A stretch of DNA of 64,000 nt from Amylostereum areolatum (lineage: Eukaryota > Basidiomycota > Agaricomycetes > Russulales > Stereaceae): the NCBI GenBank assembly GCA_012932865.1, contig SAXG01000062.1:186001-250000 (forward strand). The letters are read 5' to 3'. The notes under the pieces were generated by a model. The model had not been told where the DNA came from, ran no database searches, and worked only from the letters and a program-made list of their open reading frames with translations. The position numbers and the translations under genes are program-made. Of the stretch, positions 61,108 through 64,000 are shown piece after piece (positions within the stretch are counted from its first letter, which is position 1; the number at the start of each line of letters is the position of its first letter).

Positions 61108-62914
61108 TTACCCCCCCCCCTTTAAGACGCGCTTTCGCCTAGAGCGCGATGTCATCTGCAAGGGTGGATGCGAGAAAACCGTCAAAGGAGATGCCGAGGG
61201 AACGCACAGGGCGGGGCGCATTTGGATGGCACTTGTGGAAGGCGTCAATCATATCGGTGACCTTTGAGAGCGAGGAGCCAGGGAGCCAGGTATTCTCGGA
61301 GTCAGGATAGCCTGCCCACTTGACGAGGTATTGAATGTCTTTCTTGTTATGGGTCGGCTTGGAGTCGATGATGTCTTCAACATTGTATTCTTCTTCATCG
61401 TCAATGAGATCTGGTGGCGGCTGTTCGTAATTTGGCCCGTGAGTGGCTGTCTCCTTGTACGCGGTGAGCAATGAGGCATGGAAAACTGGATGGATTCACC
61501 ACGTCTTCGGCAGCTTCAAGCGGTAGTTGACTGGGCTGATGACGTCAATGATCTCGAAGGGTCCAAATCGTTTGGCAGCGAGCTTAGCTTTTGGTCTCAT
61601 CATCTTCAGATTCTTGCCTTCTAGCCATACTTTGTCTCTGATGGCAAACTGCGTTGATTTGCTGACCGTGTCGCCATTGTAGTGCTTCATGAAGTCTGAT
61701 GCAAGGGTGAGGCTGGCCTTGATCTCCTGTCGGACTTCTTCAAGTTGATGGAGGTGTTCTTCAACTGCAGAGACCTTTGAGGACGGGTTTACGGATGGGT
61801 ACATCTTGGGGAGGAAGCCGTAGAGGACTTCAAAGGGAGCCTTTCCAGTAGCTGCATGGGTGCGAGAGTTGTGAGAAAACTCGAAGAAGGGCAACCACTT
61901 CACCCAGTCATCTTGTCGGTAGTTGCAGAATACTCGCAGGAACTGTTCGAGGTTCTGGTTTTCACGTTCAGTCTGGCCATCTGTCTTGGGGTGATACACC
62001 GTGCTGAGAGTGGACTTGATCCCGAGCTTCTCATTGAGCGTACGCATCACCTGTCCAGCAAATTGGGGTCCACAATCCGAGATGATCTTGTGTGCTAAGC
62101 CATAGTGTCGATATACCTTGTCGAAGAGGATGTCGGCCATGCCATCGCTGGTGATCTTTGTTGTGCATGGGGTGGTAACCACCATCTTGGTGAGGCGATT
62201 GACCACGACATTGACGGTGTTATAGCCTTCGCAGTCAGGGAGTTCGACAATGAAGTCGGTGGAGATGACGCCGAATGGTCGATCGGGTACCTCGTTCGGG
62301 ATCATGTTGATGTGGGGTCGGCTGCTCTGTGTCTTTGTCGACTGACAGGTTGCACATCCTGCTACGAAGTCGCGGACAAAGACAGACATGCCGGGCCACC
62401 AGTATTCGCGACTCACAAGTTCGTAGGTCTTAAACCGACCAGGGTGTCCAGCCAGGGGTGATTCATGGTACATTTTGACAATGTCACGTCACAACTCATT
62501 GTCTGCAGGGACATATACCTTTCCCCTGAACAGAACTAGGCCTTCTTCGTAGTTCCATTCCTGGAGATTCTTGACGAGCGTACGTGGTCCGTTTCGTAAG
62601 ATGGCATCCAGGGCTTGAACGACCTCGATGTCCTTGGTTTTGCAGTCACGGATACATCGTCGGAGTTCGACATCGCCGAGGGAGGTTACTGCTCCTGGCC
62701 TTGTTGCACGTATCTGGAAGTACTTGGGGTCAAGCAAGACGCGCTCCTTGTTGTCGTTTTCAACACCATCCTTGTGATCGGGTCGTCGAGACATTGGATC
62801 CGGGCGATGGGATACTCCTGGTTTGTGAACGAGCGAGAAGTCAAATCGAGTGAGGAATAGAGCCCAACATGCCTGTCGACGGCTCAGCTTCTGTGCCGCC
62901 TTGAAGTGCTCCAG
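61108..62914 (-). pseudogene. Third copy of Gyp-B1 pol 3' half
   Basis: Near-identical to 40,177-41,990 in reverse, with the same TGA stops and integrase changes. Ten-C run (purine tract, reverse strand) at 61,111-61,120. Confidence 0.93.
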
Positions 62915-62919
62915 GTTCT

Positions 62920-63376
62920 TGTCAGCAACGACTAGTGCGACAGCACCAAGTTACGACAAAGCTGACAGAGGAAGAGGACAACAGAGGGGAGCCGATCAGA
63001 CACGGCGACAGACGAGGGAAAGCAAGCAAAGTCGGTAGAATTGACTAGCTCGAGATAAGGGATATGTACAGCGAGAGCGAGCCTTATATACACAAGAGGA
63101 GAGAGACTTAGCTAAGCAACCGATACACGGCAATCAGTAAGCAGACCTAGTATAAGTAAGCAGTCGTATGTAAAAGAGCACAGCATGAGTCAGTATCGTA
63201 CAGCATGAGTCAAGGGAAAGGAGTCAGACCCGGCCCGAGATGAGTCACGTGGGTCCAGGCGGGATATAGATGAACCGGGTCCAGGCCAAAGTGGAGCCGG
63301 ACCAGTGATAAGTCGATAAGTCCTAAAGTGTGTAACCAATGTAAAGTAAAAAGAAAATTATAGGCTGTTCATGACA
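62920..63376 (-). mobile_element. LTR-X, uninterrupted solo LTR, 457 bp
   Basis: Flanked by GTTCT (62,915-62,919 and 63,377-63,381), the reverse complement of AGAAC. It lies at the same codon of pol as LTR-X in Gyp-B1 but lacks the B2 insertion. A few transitions separate the two (for example CCCGGACCC vs the CCTGGACCC form). Confidence 0.95.
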
Positions 63377-63381
63377 GTTCT

Positions 63382-64000
63382 TGTGATCCGTCCAGATTTC
63401 GATGGTGTCAGGGGTGCCTTCGAGATAGTGGCACCAGGCTTCGAGCGCACGGATGATCGCAAGTAGCTCCTTGTCGTAGATGTTGTAGTTGTGTTCCGGT
63501 TCCGATAGGGCCTTGGACAGATACGCCACTGGATCCCAGTGGCCGTCGTCACCTCTCTGCGAGAGTATACCTCCAGTAGCAAAGTCCGAGGCATCGACTT
63601 CAACGAGGTAAGGCTTCTTTGGGTCAGGCATGACCAAGACGGGGGAGGAAGTAAACACAGCTTTCAGTGCGTCAAACACAGTTTGGCAGTCCGTTGACCA
63701 GTCCCATGTGTAGTCCTTCTTTGTCAGGTCAAATAGGGGTCGTGCAACCTTGGAGAAGTCCTTGATGAAACATCGGTAGAAGTTGCCAAAGCCGAGGAAG
63801 GATTGCACATCTTTGACCGTTCGTGGTATCGGCCAGTCCTGAATACCTGCTACCTTGACGGGGTCCATAGCGATCTTGTTGTGCGAGATGATGAGTCCAA
63901 GGTATTCAACGGAGTCTTGCTCAAAGACACATTTCTCCGGTTTGAGGAAGAGGTCGTTGTCTTGCAAATGTTGCAGAACCTGCTGCACTATGGCACGGTG
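63382..64000 (-). pseudogene. Third copy of Gyp-B1 pol, RT/RNase H part, cut by window edge
   Basis: Reverse complement of about 31,990-32,614 with at least one coding difference (Arg to Gln before QVLQHLQDN). It covers the end of RT and RNase H up to IWTDHKN. The element continues beyond the window. Confidence 0.93.

Noticed and set aside
1..64000. CRISPR arrays, rRNA or tRNA genes, bacterial operons
   Set aside because: No regularly spaced short repeats, no cloverleaf-like sequence and no ribosome-binding-site-led gene strings were seen; the content is eukaryotic.

Overview
The window looks like a transposon-dense accessory region of a basidiomycete fungus, probably a mushroom-forming Agaricomycete. 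Introns are short (about 45-80 nt) with GTRNGT...YAG ends. There is a decayed Plavaka-type transposase and a multi-exon integrase-core gene of a kind I know from basidiomycetes. Most of the rest is Ty3/Gypsy chromoviruses and one Ty1/Copia element. I see no bacterial-style operons, rRNA, tRNA or CRISPR.

Layout. 1-1.45 kb: weakly coding, unassigned sequence. 1,447-1,922: MITE with perfect 47-bp terminal inverted repeats. 2,066-3,770 (-): integrase-core gene with six exons and a TATA box. 3.84-5.6 kb: fragments of a histone deacetylase gene and an eEF1B-gamma gene; the first is split by a solo LTR with a CAAGG target duplication. 5,619-15,657 (-): decayed chromovirus Gyp-A, with an unusual 3-kb ORF-bearing module between its chromodomain and its polypurine tract. 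15.7-17.4 kb (+): Plavaka transposase remains. 17.4-20.99 kb: few recognisable genes. 20,996-26,935 (+): complete Copia element with LTRs that look identical and a TGTGC duplication, apparently inside a host intron. 27,427-27,666: start of a host gene cut by a Gypsy element.

27.7-64 kb holds nested and rearranged copies of one chromovirus family (Gyp-B, about 7.1 kb, 410-423 bp LTRs). B1 (+) carries a 457-bp solo LTR (LTR-X, duplication AGAAC) in its RNase H region. LTR-X is itself split by B2 (-, 33,034-40,133, duplication GCTTT). B4 (-) has its 3' LTR at 43.8 kb and its 5' LTR at 61.1 kb. It is split by a 10.2-kb composite, B5 (47,167-57,408, duplication GGTTC). Inside B5 lies an inverted copy of the B1/LTR-X/B2 locus, so 33,034-41,887 and 48,557-57,408 are near-identical inverted arms. 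A third copy of the B1 3' half, with LTR-X intact, runs off the right edge. A 0.9-kb hAT-like element with an 8-bp duplication sits at 42.8-43.7 kb.

Gyp-B elements encode a leader/Gag region, protease, RT, RNase H, integrase and chromodomain. They show an 11-nt match between the predicted mRNA 5' end and the primer-binding site, as in Tf1-type self-priming. Gag and Pol are linked by a -1 frame change at GATTTTTGA. All copies carry at least one disabling change.
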